Source of the DNA: Isotricha intestinalis
Taxonomy: Eukaryota > Ciliophora > Litostomatea > Vestibuliferida > Isotrichidae
Assembly (NCBI GenBank): GCA_023807065.1
Contig: JAJJLU010000340.1
Span: 1 to 64,000 of the forward strand
DNA length: 64,000 nucleotides
Direction: 5' to 3'
The position numbers were made by a program, and so were the translations under genes. Positions 21,954 through 33,100 of this stretch are shown here, one piece after another; position 1 is the stretch's first letter, and each line of letters starts with the position of its first letter. The notes under the pieces are model-generated. The model did no database searches, had not been told where the DNA came from, and was given only the letters and a program-made list of their open reading frames with translations.

Positions 21954-23129
21954 TTAATTTATAATATTTGATAAAGTTATGATTTTTCCATTTTTAAAAA
22001 TTCCTTTATATTTTTTTCCATTTGAAAAAGTAAGTTCTCCTTTTCCTTCTTGCTTTCCTTTAATCCAATTTCCTTCATAAAAATTTTCTTGTTTATTATC
22101 ATAAAAATAAATACCATAACCATCTCTTAAATTATTTTTAAATTGTCCAATATATTTACAATTATTATTATAAATAAATTCTCCATTTCCTTCAATTAAA
22201 TTATTCTTAAATTGACCTCTATAACTTTTCCCATTATTAAATTTAATTATACCATAACCTTCAATATTATTATTTATAAAATTTCCTGTATAGAAAGTGC
22301 CATCATTAAAATAAAAGTTTCCTTTTCCTTCTTTATTACAATTTACAAAATTGCCTTCATAATATGAGCCATTTAAATAAGTAATTTTTCCATTTCCATT
22401 GATTTTATCATATATAAAGTTACCTTCATAAACAGAAGAGTCTGATAATATTAAAATACCATATCCATGTTTTTCTCCTTTATAATTAAATTCACCGTAA
22501 AATATAGTTTTATTATCTTTATAAATAAAAGGTTGTTCATGAATTGAATATTTATATTTTTTAGTATAATTTTTATTTATATTTGTGTTATAAAAATTTT
22601 TGTCGTTTAATGTTTGAATGTTATATAACATTAATTCTTTAATTTTTTCAGGAATAAAAGTTACCATTTTATCTATTGAAATAAATTCACCTTTTTTATT
22701 CATTTCTTTATAAAAATCAACTAGATATAAATGGTTTAAATTAATTTTAAAATTTTTCATTGTTTTATATTTTTTAAAAGATTTTTGAAGTAATATTATA
22801 GAATTAATTGGATAATTTACTCTCCCTTTTATTTTAATTATTTGATATTTATCCTGAATTATTTTTGGGGAATATTTAAACTTATCTGATAATTTTTTTG
22901 ATGAAATATCTTTATCTAATGTTTCATCATAAATATTTTTTGTTTCTAATTTTTTAAATTTATTTTTTGGATCTAATGTCTTTAATTCTTTAATATAAAC
23001 TACATTTTTTGGAATAGTTTCATAAAGGATTTTTTCATTATAATTAATTTCTATTTCAGTATTATCATCTTCTTTTTCTCCACATTCACATATTTTTTGA
23101 TTTAAACAATTTATTGGTAATTGCCCCAT
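21954..23129 (-). CDS. MORN-repeat protein with myristoylation signal
   Basis: This is a 391-residue protein. The N-terminus MGQLPINC carries Gly2 (myristoylation) and Cys8 (possible palmitoylation). Residues 30-190 are a Lys-rich region, with KYQIIKIKGRVNYP near 93 and a short IQ-like basic segment (ILLQKSFKKYKTMKNFK) that may bind calmodulin. From about residue 205 to 385 there are roughly eight MORN repeats in tandem, each like YEGNFxxxKxxGxGxxxxxNG. MORN arrays bind membranes or act as scaffolds at the cell cortex and basal bodies in protists; with the acyl anchor, a cortical or membrane location is the natural inference. The start codon is unambiguous and no intron is needed. Confidence 0.85.
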   Translation of the reverse strand: MGQLPINCLNQKICECGEKEDDNTEIEINYNEKILYETIPKNVVYIKELKTLDPKNKFKKLETKNIYDETLDKDISSKKLSDKFKYSPKIIQDKYQIIKIKGRVNYPINSIILLQKSFKKYKTMKNFKINLNHLYLVDFYKEMNKKGEFISIDKMVTFIPEKIKELMLYNIQTLNDKNFYNTNINKNYTKKYKYSIHEQPFIYKDNKTIFYGEFNYKGEKHGYGILILSDSSVYEGNFIYDKINGNGKITYLNGSYYEGNFVNCNKEGKGNFYFNDGTFYTGNFINNNIEGYGIIKFNNGKSYRGQFKNNLIEGNGEFIYNNNCKYIGQFKNNLRDGYGIYFYDNKQENFYEGNWIKGKQEGKGELTFSNGKKYKGIFKNGKIITLSNIIN

Positions 23130-23340
23130 AAAAAAAGAAAAAGTTTTTATTATTAAATAAATAAAGCATTTTTTCCAATAAAGAAAAAAATTAAATGGAT
23201 TAAATAAATGTTATTAATAATCAGTAAAAAATAAAAGAAAAGGAAAAAAAGAATGTTTATAATAATAATAATGAAAAAAAAAAATTAAAAAAACCCGGTT
23301 TATAATAATAATTTAATAAAAAAAATAAAAAAAAAATAAC

Positions 23341-23380
23341 AATAAATTTGGAGGGTCTGAATTGACCCTCCAAATTTATT
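23341..23380. repeat. perfect 17-bp hairpin between divergent genes
   Basis: The left arm 23341-23357 (AATAAATTTGGAGGGTC) is exactly complementary to the right arm 23364-23380, with a six-base loop TGAATT. The GGAGGGTC core is G+C-rich in a region otherwise made of A and T runs. Outside it the long A-run on the left (about 23310-23340) and T-run on the right (about 23381-23415) can extend the pairing imperfectly. It lies in the 515-base gap between the MORN gene and the NEK kinase gene, which are transcribed away from each other. It could be an element end, a small structured RNA or a regulatory site. Confidence 0.7.
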
Positions 23381-23644
23381 TTTACAATTTTTTTTTTATT
23401 TTTTTTTTTTTTAATAATTTTTTTGCAGTTTTTGATTATGGATTCAGGGAATACATTGCAATTTTTTTTTCTTTTTAACTGAAACATAGTAAATTTCATG
23501 CAAAACATTTGATTAAAGGTAAAGGCTTTTTCTTTTTTATTAAATAATTAAATAGAAATAATAAATATTTATAAATATTTTATTTTTTTATAATTTTTTT
23601 AAATGAAAAATATATAATTTCCAAATTTAAATTAATTTAAATTT

Positions 23645-25159
23645 ATGTCATTAAAAGACTTTACAATAATAAAAGACATTGGAAATGGTTCATTTGGCGT
23701 TGTATTATTGGTAAAAAGGAAAATAGATAATAAAATATATGCTTTAAAAAGAGTTAAATTATCAAATTTAATAATAAAAGAAAAAATAGATTCATTAAAT
23801 GAAATTAGGTTTTTAGCATCAATTTCTCATCAAAATATTATAGGATATAAAGAATCATTTTATGAAGAAGAAACAGGAACATTAAATTTAGTTTTAGAAT
23901 ATGCAGATGAAGGGGATTTACAGACAAAAATATGGAATCAAAAAAATCAAAAAATATATTTTAAAGAGAAAACAATATGGTCAATTTTTATACAATTAGT
24001 AAAAGGCTTAAAAGTATTACATGATAATAATTTGATGCATAGAGATTTAAAAAGTGCAAATATATTTATTATGAAAAATGGAATATGTAAATTAGGTGAT
24101 TTAAATATTTCAAAAATATACAATGAAAATATATTAAATTCTAAAATGGGAACTCCTTGTTATGCTGCACCAGAAATTTGGAATAATAAACCATATACTT
24201 TTAAAAGTGATATTTGGTCTTTAGGAATTATATTATATGAATTATGTTGTTTTAAATTACCTTTTTTTGAGAATAATGTTAGAGATACTTATATTAAAGT
24301 TATGAAAGGAATTTATTCTCCTATTCCCAATCATTATTCAAGTAATTTAAGTTATATCATTAAATTATTGTTACAAGTTGATCCAATAAAAAGACCCGAT
24401 TGCAGAGAAATTTTAAATGATAGTATTGTTAAAAAAGAAATTGAAAATGTTTTTGGTTTTTTTGATGAAAATAGAGTAAAAAAAAATTCTACTTTAATTC
24501 CTTATAAAATTAAATCTGTTAATAATAGTAATGAAATTAAAAAATGTCTTCCAAATTTTCGGAATTATGAAAGTGAAACTTTTAAAATACATAAAAAAGA
24601 TATTTCTAGTGTTGGTTATGATAGTAGTTTAAATATATTAAATAATGTGAATATTCATAAAAAATATTTTGGGGATGATGGGAATGTTAATGAAAAATTA
24701 ATTCCTGATATAAACACAAAAAATATGACTTTAGATAAAAGTAAAAAATTAATGAAAATTATTTCTCATAAAAATATGTTGTTTCCACAGAAACTTTTAA
24801 ATACTAGAAATAAAAAGGTATTATTAAATATAAATCCTATAACCATAAAAAAGTTACATATTCCTTTTAATTCAATCCTTAATAATAAAAATCATGAAGA
24901 AAAATCTTCTTTATCTTATAGAGATACAAATGCTTCTTCTAATAATAGTAAATTAAAATTATCTATTGAAGGTAAAAGTGAAATCAAAGAATTTCAAATT
25001 AAATTAAATGAAAAAGAAAAAGAAAAAGCCTCAATGCTCAAATCTCTTTTAAAAAACATATCTTTAGAAAATAAAAAAATAAATTATGAAAACCTTTTGG
25101 GTTTCAACCCTGAAAATAAAGAAAATATAAAAAACCTAATAAATATTAATAACAAATAA
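23645..25159 (+). CDS. NEK-type serine/threonine kinase
   Basis: The kinase domain fills residues 1-270. It has a glycine loop GNGSFGVV, the ATP lysine in YALKRV, the catalytic loop HRDLKSAN, and an activation-segment start GDLNISK where most kinases have DFG. MGTPCYAAPEIW (the P+1/APE region) and SDIWSLGIILYELC follow. The Asp that binds Mg is kept; Phe-Gly is Leu-Asn. DxN-S-K variants are known in protist NEK kinases, so it may still be active. The 230-residue C-terminal tail is Asn/Lys/Ser-rich without clear domains, apart from a basic helical end. NEKs regulate cilia, centrioles and mitosis, and ciliates have many. Expected at basal bodies or axoneme by family, not by sequence. Confidence 0.88.
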   Translation: MSLKDFTIIKDIGNGSFGVVLLVKRKIDNKIYALKRVKLSNLIIKEKIDSLNEIRFLASISHQNIIGYKESFYEEETGTLNLVLEYADEGDLQTKIWNQKNQKIYFKEKTIWSIFIQLVKGLKVLHDNNLMHRDLKSANIFIMKNGICKLGDLNISKIYNENILNSKMGTPCYAAPEIWNNKPYTFKSDIWSLGIILYELCCFKLPFFENNVRDTYIKVMKGIYSPIPNHYSSNLSYIIKLLLQVDPIKRPDCREILNDSIVKKEIENVFGFFDENRVKKNSTLIPYKIKSVNNSNEIKKCLPNFRNYESETFKIHKKDISSVGYDSSLNILNNVNIHKKYFGDDGNVNEKLIPDINTKNMTLDKSKKLMKIISHKNMLFPQKLLNTRNKKVLLNINPITIKKLHIPFNSILNNKNHEEKSSLSYRDTNASSNNSKLKLSIEGKSEIKEFQIKLNEKEKEKASMLKSLLKNISLENKKINYENLLGFNPENKENIKNLININNK

Positions 25160-25295
25160 ATATTTTTTTTATATAATACATTAAATTATATATATTTTTT
25201 AATTATTCTTTTAATTAGAAAAAATTGAAAAAAAAATAAATTTAAACATTTTTGTTTTATAAAAGAAAAGTCAATAAATAATTTAGTATATTTCC

Positions 25296-25548
25296 TCATT
25301 GTTTACAATTTTTAAATTTTGTTTTTTTTTTTGAATAAGGATTAAATGAAGTTTCTTTATTAAGTGGTTGATAAAACCACTAATATAATCTTTTCTTTAT
25401 AGTTTCATATTTTTCATTTTCAAAAGTATTCATATTTCAATCATTAAAATATTATTTCCTGTTAATAATTTCGGGGAATATTAATTCAATTATTTATTAT
25501 ATTTTGACTTGTTAATTCCCTTTTTTTTCATCATTTGTGTTGCATCAA
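25296..25548 (-). pseudogene. gene relic or alternative-code fragment
   Basis: On the minus strand one phase holds two protein-like stretches. The first (about 25548 down to 25440) reads with pieces EKKGN, QIIELIFPEIINRK and YFND, and crosses five TAA at what would be Gln positions. A TGA at 25439-25437 follows. The second starts at the ATG at 25433, reads MNTFENEKYETIKKRLY, crosses one TAG, continues WFYQPLNKETSFNPYSKKK and ends at TGA (25298-25296). Normal CAA Gln codons occur between the stops. The TGA inside could be a lost Trp codon. The product is not one I can name. The surrounding gap (25160-26178) shows no other gene. Confidence 0.35.
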
Positions 25549-26178
25549 TTAGTTAATTTTATGCATTTCTTTACAATTGATAATTATAAAATCTCATGAA
25601 ATACATTATTCAAATCCTATCATATTGAATGAATGAATTCCAAATTTTCCAAGATTATCTATAGAATTTTTGTAAAATTAGTGATTTTGTTATATTTCAT
25701 TATTTTTAGTTAATTATTTTTTTATATAATTTATTAATTCTATTAATAATTTAACTCAGAATATAATAATACATTATTAATGGAAACTATTAATTTCTTT
25801 GCAAGTTTTATATTTCATTATTATTACCAGTAAGAAGAGAAATTAATTAATGTTGATTCTCAAAAAAACTCAAATTCCTTCTAATTTTTCTTTTCCTTTG
25901 TATATCAAGAAAAACCCTATCTTTTTTTCTATCACCTCAAAAAAATGAGAAAATTGGTAAAATTAGGAAATAATATTAATATATATAGTTATGATTGAAC
26001 TCTTCATTTTTATTTTATGTTTCAATTATTTGAAATAAAAAAAAAATTTATTGTCAAATATAACCCTGAATAATGTGAAAATTATTTCTCTAATTAAAAA
26101 TAATATTTAAATAGAAATAATTTCTTTTTTTACATTTAGAATTAATTATTTAAATTGTTTTTAATTAAAAAATTGATT

Positions 26179-27201
26179 ATGGAACAAACTATGAAAGAAT
26201 TTTTAGATTATTTATGTTATATTGGAATTGTTTCTGATGATTCAATATCAATTTTTTTAAGTAGCATAAATTCAAACGTTAATTCCTCAGTAAAAGTTAA
26301 AGAAATATTAATGAATTCATTTTATTTTTATATAATGTCATTATCCGAAAAAAATAAAAAAAAAATCAGTGTGAATATTGTAACTAATTTTTTTATAAAT
26401 AAATTAAAAGTAAATATAAAAATACTTCAAAATTTAATTAAAAAATATGAAAAATCTTATTTTGAAAAAGTAAAAATATCTTTTTTTCATTGGTATAAAC
26501 AAACTTTTTCAAATAATATAAATAAAGAATATTATTATAATAATAAAAGTAGAAATGAAAGTAGTGTTAGGAATTATGATGATTGGATTGATGAATCAAC
26601 AATAAATAATAATGTCTCTGAGAAAAAACCAATAAAAAATACAAAATACACAAGAAATTTATTTTGTTCAAATAATTATAAAAATAATAATTATTTTTCA
26701 AAAACTTTAAGAAGTAGAAGTAATAATTCTTCAAGAACTATTCTTCAAGATTTTATATCTAGACAAGATCAATATAATAAACTTAAAAAAAAAAACAAGG
26801 AATTATTAATTCAACAAAATGAAGATGAATATGATTTATTATGTACCTTTATTCCTAAAATAAAAGGAAAGTCTTTTGAAAGAAATTCTAGTCTTAAAAA
26901 TAGTCTTAATCACAGTAAAAATATTTATCAAAAATTATATGAAGATTCAAATAGAAGACAAAAAGTTCAAAGTCAAAAACTCTTAGATTATGTTAAACAT
27001 TTTAGAAGTGATAGTTCTTTAAATTCAAATAAAAGATCTTCAAAAAAAATATTTGATAAGAATAAAATTGAAAAATTATATAATGATTATAAACAAAAAA
27101 AATTTAAAAGAAGAGAATTAACAGAAAAAATTAATAAAGAAGAAGGTATAACTTTTAAACCTTATATTAAATCTTATAAAAATCATTTAAGTAAATTATA
27201 A
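26179..27201 (+). CDS. basic, disordered protein of unknown function
   Basis: I start at the first ATG, 26179 (MEQTMKEFLDYLCY), giving 340 residues; the open frame reaches further upstream only through non-ATG codons. Residues 1-110 are helical and fairly conserved-looking (FLDYLCYIGIVSDDSISIFL, then KVKISFFHWYKQTF). The middle is Asn/Ser/Arg-rich. The C-terminal 120 residues carry repeats of long basic helices and the phrase EEGITFKPYI. TFKPxI ends of this kind recur in ciliary and basal-body associated low-complexity proteins of ciliates, but this is only an impression. It converges with the KATNIP homologue 43 bases downstream. Confidence 0.65.
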   Translation: MEQTMKEFLDYLCYIGIVSDDSISIFLSSINSNVNSSVKVKEILMNSFYFYIMSLSEKNKKKISVNIVTNFFINKLKVNIKILQNLIKKYEKSYFEKVKISFFHWYKQTFSNNINKEYYYNNKSRNESSVRNYDDWIDESTINNNVSEKKPIKNTKYTRNLFCSNNYKNNNYFSKTLRSRSNNSSRTILQDFISRQDQYNKLKKKNKELLIQQNEDEYDLLCTFIPKIKGKSFERNSSLKNSLNHSKNIYQKLYEDSNRRQKVQSQKLLDYVKHFRSDSSLNSNKRSSKKIFDKNKIEKLYNDYKQKKFKRRELTEKINKEEGITFKPYIKSYKNHLSKL

Positions 27202-27244
27202 TATTATTAATTAAAATAAAAAAATAATACAACTAATTAAAATT

Positions 27245-30037
27245 TTATCCATTTTTATCTAAAATTAACATATAAATTCCATTATTAATTATTTCTTCAT
27301 AAGTATTTTGTTTTTTTGAATTAATTGAATTTAAACTTATTATATTACTTTTTTTAATATTATTATTTAAAAATTTATAATCATCTTCAAAAGAAATTAT
27401 ACTATCTCCTATTTGATTTATTGGACCTTCAAAATATAAAATATCATCACAATAAATTTGAATGTTATTTGCATTTTGAGAAAGTCTTTTTAATTTATTT
27501 GAAATTTTAATATATTTTACTTGAACATATTCTTCAAAACAAACAAATAATAAATTAAATGATCTTGAAAATTCATCTTTTTTATAATCATAAAATTGGT
27601 AAGAATAAATCATTTTTTCATCATTTGTTTCACTAATGACTGTATTTTTCACTTCATCTCTTAAATTTATATTATTTTTATCATAAAATTCAATACTATT
27701 TAATGATATATATTCTTTATCCCCATAATTATCAATCAATATTATTTTAAAAATAAATCCAATGGGATATTTTTTTATATTAAAATCAATTGTGTGTTTA
27801 TTTTTATTTTTTTTTTTTAAATCAATCAAAGAAATAGTTTGGAAATAATCATAATAATCAATACCTAAACCTTTCCAAAGAATTGTTTTATATATTTTTT
27901 CATCATTTATAACAATTTCAATTTCTTTAACTCCTTTATCTAAAGAATATGGTTCATTATAATTCCAAATTTTAATTTTACTTAAAGTCATTTCTTTTTG
28001 AAAAATAATTTCTAAAAAAGGTTTTGGACTTTTTACAGTTAACCACATTTCATTTTCATCTATTGTATTATTGATATTATTAAATGCATTTTCAAAAACT
28101 CTATTATCTTCACTATTATTATAAACTGTTCTTACATCTTTTGGAAGAGCACCAATTGAAATTGCTTCTTTTTCAATATCTATTATTTTATCATCTTTAT
28201 CTATCAAATTTAATCCTGTTATTCCTGTAAAGTAATAATGACCATAATTTGATAAAAATTTAATTCTGATTTTATTAAATTTTAAATAATTATTTCCTTC
28301 TTTTCTTTCACTTTTAATTTCATTGTATAAAATATTTGAATTATTATTATTATCACTTTGACTTAAATTTGATTGACTTATTTGACTTTGTTTTAAAAGA
28401 GATAAATATAAATTTCTTTTATATGATTTATTATTGGTTAAAGTTCTACTTAATGTTTCATTTCCAAATAAATTTATTTTAAAAGAATAATCACTTTTTA
28501 TATTATATTCTCCTTTAGGAATAATTCCTCTCCAACATTTATTATTTCTTTTACAAATTTCAATTTCTTTAATCCCTTTATTCAATTCTCTTCCATTATA
28601 ATTCCAAAAAATAATAGATTTAATATCATCAATAGAAGTGAATTGATTACTTAAAACATACATTTCAATTTTAATATATTTATCATATTTTTTATTAAAA
28701 TTTGAAGTCCACATATCTCTATCATTTAAAGTATGATATTTATTATTGTGAATTCTTCCAATATGTTCCTCATTACCATTAAACACATGACATTCAGAAA
28801 TTGGAATTTTTCTATCTTTTCCATCTAACAATTGTATTTCTGTAATACCAACTTTATCTTTATTTCCCCAATTTGAAAAAATTGTAATTGAAATTACACT
28901 ATAATTAATTAATTTTTTTGTTATTTTTGAATTATTTGTTGAATCTGTTAAAATGTAATTTCCAGTTTTATTACTATTATTCTTTTGATTTGATGATGTA
29001 TTACTAAAAATTTTTTGTTTAATTGCTGAAAAAGGAACAATTGGACATTTATAATATTTATTTAATGAACTGGAAGAATTTGTTGATGATAAAGTTGATA
29101 TTGAACTTTTTATTCTTGTACTTAAAGTAGTATAATTATAATGATGCAAATTTGAAGAAATTGTTTTATGAAATTCTACTCTTTTTAAATTAGGGTTCTT
29201 ATTATTTTTATTTATATTTATACTTGTATTACTTGTATTGTTTGAATTTTTTTGGTTTATATTTTTTTTACTAGATGAATTTAAATCTTGTTTACTTTTA
29301 TATTGAAATGTTTTTTGATTTTGACTTAAACTAAATGATTTTATTTCTGAATGACGCTTTTTATAATTTGGTAATTTTTTAATTATTTTTTGTTTATTTT
29401 TTAATAATGTTTTTTGACTTCCAATTTTTTCACTTTTTTTATTTCTATTTTCAAAATTTGTACATGAACTAAAAATATTTTTTTGACTTTCATTATTTCT
29501 TCTATTTTGGCTTTTGCTTTTACTTATATTTTTATTTGAATTATAAATTATATTTTTATTTTTACTTTTGTGATTATTTAGACTTGTAGAATATCTAAAA
29601 TTTTCTTTATTAATTTTAATATTATTGGAAAAATAATTTTTCCTTTCTTGAACTTTAACATTTAAAATTTTATTTTTTGATTTAGGTGTTTCATTATTTG
29701 AAACTGTATAAATGTATTTTACATGAGAAGGAGATTTATCATTTTCATCGGTTTTAATGTAAGTAGTTTTATTAAAAGATGTAGTTCTTTTTTCATCATC
29801 TTCAAAAGAAAAAATATAAGGTTGATTTATTTTTTTATCTCTCTGAGCTCTTGAGGAAGATTTTTCAATATATTTCATTTCGTTATTTAAATAATAATTT
29901 TTCTGTTTGTTTGAATTAGATGCTTTTATTATTGTTGTATATAAACTTTTTATTCTATTTACTTGTGTATTTTGATTATTATTCGGAAATTGATTTTGGA
30001 ATTTATAATTTTTATTTTTTTGTTCTAAATTATCCAT
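27245..30037 (-). CDS. KATNIP: KATNIP (katanin-interacting protein, DUF4457) homologue
   Basis: The start is at the ATG at 30037 (MDNLEQKNK); the open frame upstream of it lacks ATG. The 930-residue protein has a disordered Ser/Asn/Lys-rich first 370 residues, then repeated DUF4457-type modules. Module one is near 380-525 (ISITIFSNWGNKDKVGITEI then IIFWNYNGRELNKGIKEIEI). Module two is near 590-750 (IRIKFLSNYGHYYFTGITGL then IKIWNYNEPYSLDKGVKEIE). A third, partial module is near 765-890 (FKIILIDNYGDKEYISLNSI). The GLTGxxLxDxxG and IWNYN signatures are those of KATNIP/KIAA0556, which binds katanin and microtubules at the ciliary base and is mutated in a human ciliopathy. Strong support for a ciliated organism. 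Confidence 0.85.
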   Translation of the reverse strand: MDNLEQKNKNYKFQNQFPNNNQNTQVNRIKSLYTTIIKASNSNKQKNYYLNNEMKYIEKSSSRAQRDKKINQPYIFSFEDDEKRTTSFNKTTYIKTDENDKSPSHVKYIYTVSNNETPKSKNKILNVKVQERKNYFSNNIKINKENFRYSTSLNNHKSKNKNIIYNSNKNISKSKSQNRRNNESQKNIFSSCTNFENRNKKSEKIGSQKTLLKNKQKIIKKLPNYKKRHSEIKSFSLSQNQKTFQYKSKQDLNSSSKKNINQKNSNNTSNTSININKNNKNPNLKRVEFHKTISSNLHHYNYTTLSTRIKSSISTLSSTNSSSSLNKYYKCPIVPFSAIKQKIFSNTSSNQKNNSNKTGNYILTDSTNNSKITKKLINYSVISITIFSNWGNKDKVGITEIQLLDGKDRKIPISECHVFNGNEEHIGRIHNNKYHTLNDRDMWTSNFNKKYDKYIKIEMYVLSNQFTSIDDIKSIIFWNYNGRELNKGIKEIEICKRNNKCWRGIIPKGEYNIKSDYSFKINLFGNETLSRTLTNNKSYKRNLYLSLLKQSQISQSNLSQSDNNNNSNILYNEIKSERKEGNNYLKFNKIRIKFLSNYGHYYFTGITGLNLIDKDDKIIDIEKEAISIGALPKDVRTVYNNSEDNRVFENAFNNINNTIDENEMWLTVKSPKPFLEIIFQKEMTLSKIKIWNYNEPYSLDKGVKEIEIVINDEKIYKTILWKGLGIDYYDYFQTISLIDLKKKNKNKHTIDFNIKKYPIGFIFKIILIDNYGDKEYISLNSIEFYDKNNINLRDEVKNTVISETNDEKMIYSYQFYDYKKDEFSRSFNLLFVCFEEYVQVKYIKISNKLKRLSQNANNIQIYCDDILYFEGPINQIGDSIISFEDDYKFLNNNIKKSNIISLNSINSKKQNTYEEIINNGIYMLILDKNG

Positions 30038-30195
30038 TATATATATTTTAAATTGATTAATCAAATAATTTTTTATTTTTTTAAAAATCTTTAATTTTTT
30101 TTTCTTAATTTGAAAATAAAGAAGAAATATTAAAATAAATGATTAAAAATATATCTATCAATAATATTGTTTAAATTTAAATACATATTTTATAA

Positions 30196-33100
30196 ATGAA
30201 TCATGGAAACAAACAAAAATATTCTAGACGAAGATTTTATCTTCATACAAATAATATACCATTGTTAGGAATTTTAACTTTAATTGAGTATTATATAGTT
30301 TTTATTGAATATGTGAGAATCATTATTTATTTCAAATACTCATTTAATCAAGAAAAAGTGGGAGATTTATTTATTAGTAAAATGACAATTTTTAGATTAC
30401 TAAAATATATAATTAATGAAAAAAAAAAATATCCAATTTATATATTCATAATTGAATCTATTCTTCAAATTTTTTTTAATATTGTTTATATAATTGAAAT
30501 TGATAATGATATTTTTTATAAAATTATTATTAATTTTTATGAATTAATTTACTTTAGAACTTTATCTACAATTTTTTTTGATGTGATTGTGAATTATATT
30601 GTTTATTATATTTTAAATTTATCAAATACTATCAATGTTATACTTTTTATATTATCATTAATAATATTTATTTTAATGACTCATACAAGTTTATTAATTT
30701 TTTCTCATTATACATTATTTAAAATAAAAGAAAAAAGTTATTATCCTTATGATATTGTTACAAATTATTTGAATAATTTTTTTATGATACTTAAAATAGA
30801 TTTAAGTTTTATTAGAAATTTAGCTTTTTTTAATGTAAATATTTCAAAAACAAAATATTTAACACTTTTAGCAATTTTATTAGTAATTTTTATGTTGATC
30901 ATATATTTTAGCATATACTTTAAATATCCTTCTTTATATTTCCAAAATTATAATTTTCATAAATGTAGATTTTGTTTTATTCTTTTGTGCTTTTTTTGGA
31001 CAATAATTACTTTTTGTAATTCTTATAAATACCAAAAAGTTTATTATTTTTTTGGGTTAACTTTTATTGTTTTTTCATTAATTTTTATATTTTCTTTTGA
31101 TTCAAAATTTTATTATAAAATCACAACTAAAGATAAGTTGAATTATATTAATAATTTATTTTATATTATATCAATAAGAAACGAAAAAGATGATTTGAAT
31201 AAAAAATTATTTATAGAAAAATTAAATTTTCATTATTTAAATTGTGACAATTGTGATTTTTGTAAGGCATATAAATCAGAAAAAGATTTTTCAATTTCAA
31301 GATTATCTAAAACAAAAACATATTTAGGTAATGCTAAATTGAAAAAATCAATAAAGCATACAGAAAATCCATTTGATAATGAATTATTTATTTTATTTAC
31401 TACTTTTCTTAATATGTTTCATAAAAATCTTTTAAATTCAAAACAAAAAACACACTTTTTAATAGAAAAATTTTATGATTTATTTTCTATTTATCAATAT
31501 TGCTTTGAATCAAGAAAAGTTACTTATAAATTAAAATGTGAAATTTGTGCTTTAATTTACAAATACAATAATAAAAACGAAAATATGATTTTAAATTTAA
31601 TTGCTATTTATCAAGAATTATTTGAATCAAAGGATGAATATTCAATTAATATTATAAGTAATATTAAAGTTTACCTTTTATTTGTTGAAGAAATTACTCA
31701 AATACTAGAAAGAATAAACAATTATTTTTATAATGAAATTAAATCTCCAATTAACTTTTTAAAATTAGGAATAGAATTAAAAAAATTAAGAAATAAAAAA
31801 AATTTAGATTTTTTAACAAGTAGATTAAAAACTAACGATTATTGCATTGATATTATAACTTATATTTTAGAAGAAATTACAAATGTACCAATAAATAAAG
31901 ATAAAGGATTTGTAAAAGAAAATTTATTAATGAATGAAGAATTTTTAAATTTTTATTATAGTAAATCGAATAATATAGTTATAAGTTGTAATTCAAAATT
32001 AAATAGTTATATTATAGAAAAAACAGGAAAAGATATGGTTCAATTTATAGGAAAGGATATTACATCTTTATTTCCAAAAGAATTCAGACATGAAGGAATT
32101 ATAAAATTAGCAAAATCTCTTAAAACAAAACATTCTTTAAAAAAATTTGATTTTTTAATTAATTCTTATATTAAAAAAAATGAACAAATAATATCTGAAA
32201 ATGATGATTTGAATCATCAACATTTAATAGAAAATAAATTTAAAAGATTTAGTCTTAATTATAAATTATATTTTGATTATTTAGAAAATGATGATTTTTA
32301 TATTAATGGTGAATATAATTATGCATTTGATGAAATAGTCATTACAAAAATATTTAAAAATCCATTTTATGATTTTCAAGAATATATTTTTGCTATTGAC
32401 ATAAATAAAAAAAGAATGAGTGATTTAACAAAATTTAATAAAATAAATCTAAATGCTTATTCCAATTATTCAAAACACTTAAAAAGACTATCAAATAATT
32501 CTTTAATTAAAGTTGATGAATTTTTTAAAAAGGAAAAAGAAAATATAATAAAATTTAATGAGATACAATTTCAGAAAATTTATTCAATAAATAAAAAGAG
32601 TTGTGATTACAAAATATATAGTTCAATGAAAATACCAAAAAAAACAATAAAAAGCAATCAAATGTCATTGGGAAATTTAAATAGTATATTTGATGAAGAT
32701 TCTAAAATACTTAAAATTCCAGATTCAATATCAATGGCTAATAGTTTCAATAGTCAAAATAGTGTTTCAAGTCATACCAACAAAGAACAAACATCATTAA
32801 ATTTAAAAGTTGAAAATAAATTTAAACAATATCAATCGAGATTTGTTTCAATTACTAAAATTACTTTTATTTTTTGTTTATTTATGATTTTTTTTTGTAT
32901 TGTCTCCTTATTCATTGAATTAAATCAAAATAATAACTTATTAGATAGTTATAGTGTTTATACTCAATTAAGGGCATTAAATAGATTATTTTATAATTTA
33001 ATTACAAGTATTTTAGCTGTTAATTGTATTGGAAATCCTGGAGAAAAAAATTGTACAAATTATTACAAATTATATTCAGAAAAATTTAATGAAATCAATA

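Noticed and set aside
23257..23508. 83-codon frame on the minus strand between the MORN and NEK genes
   Set aside because: It runs through A/T runs and across both arms of the perfect hairpin, and the product is only Lys and Phe runs without any domain-like pattern.
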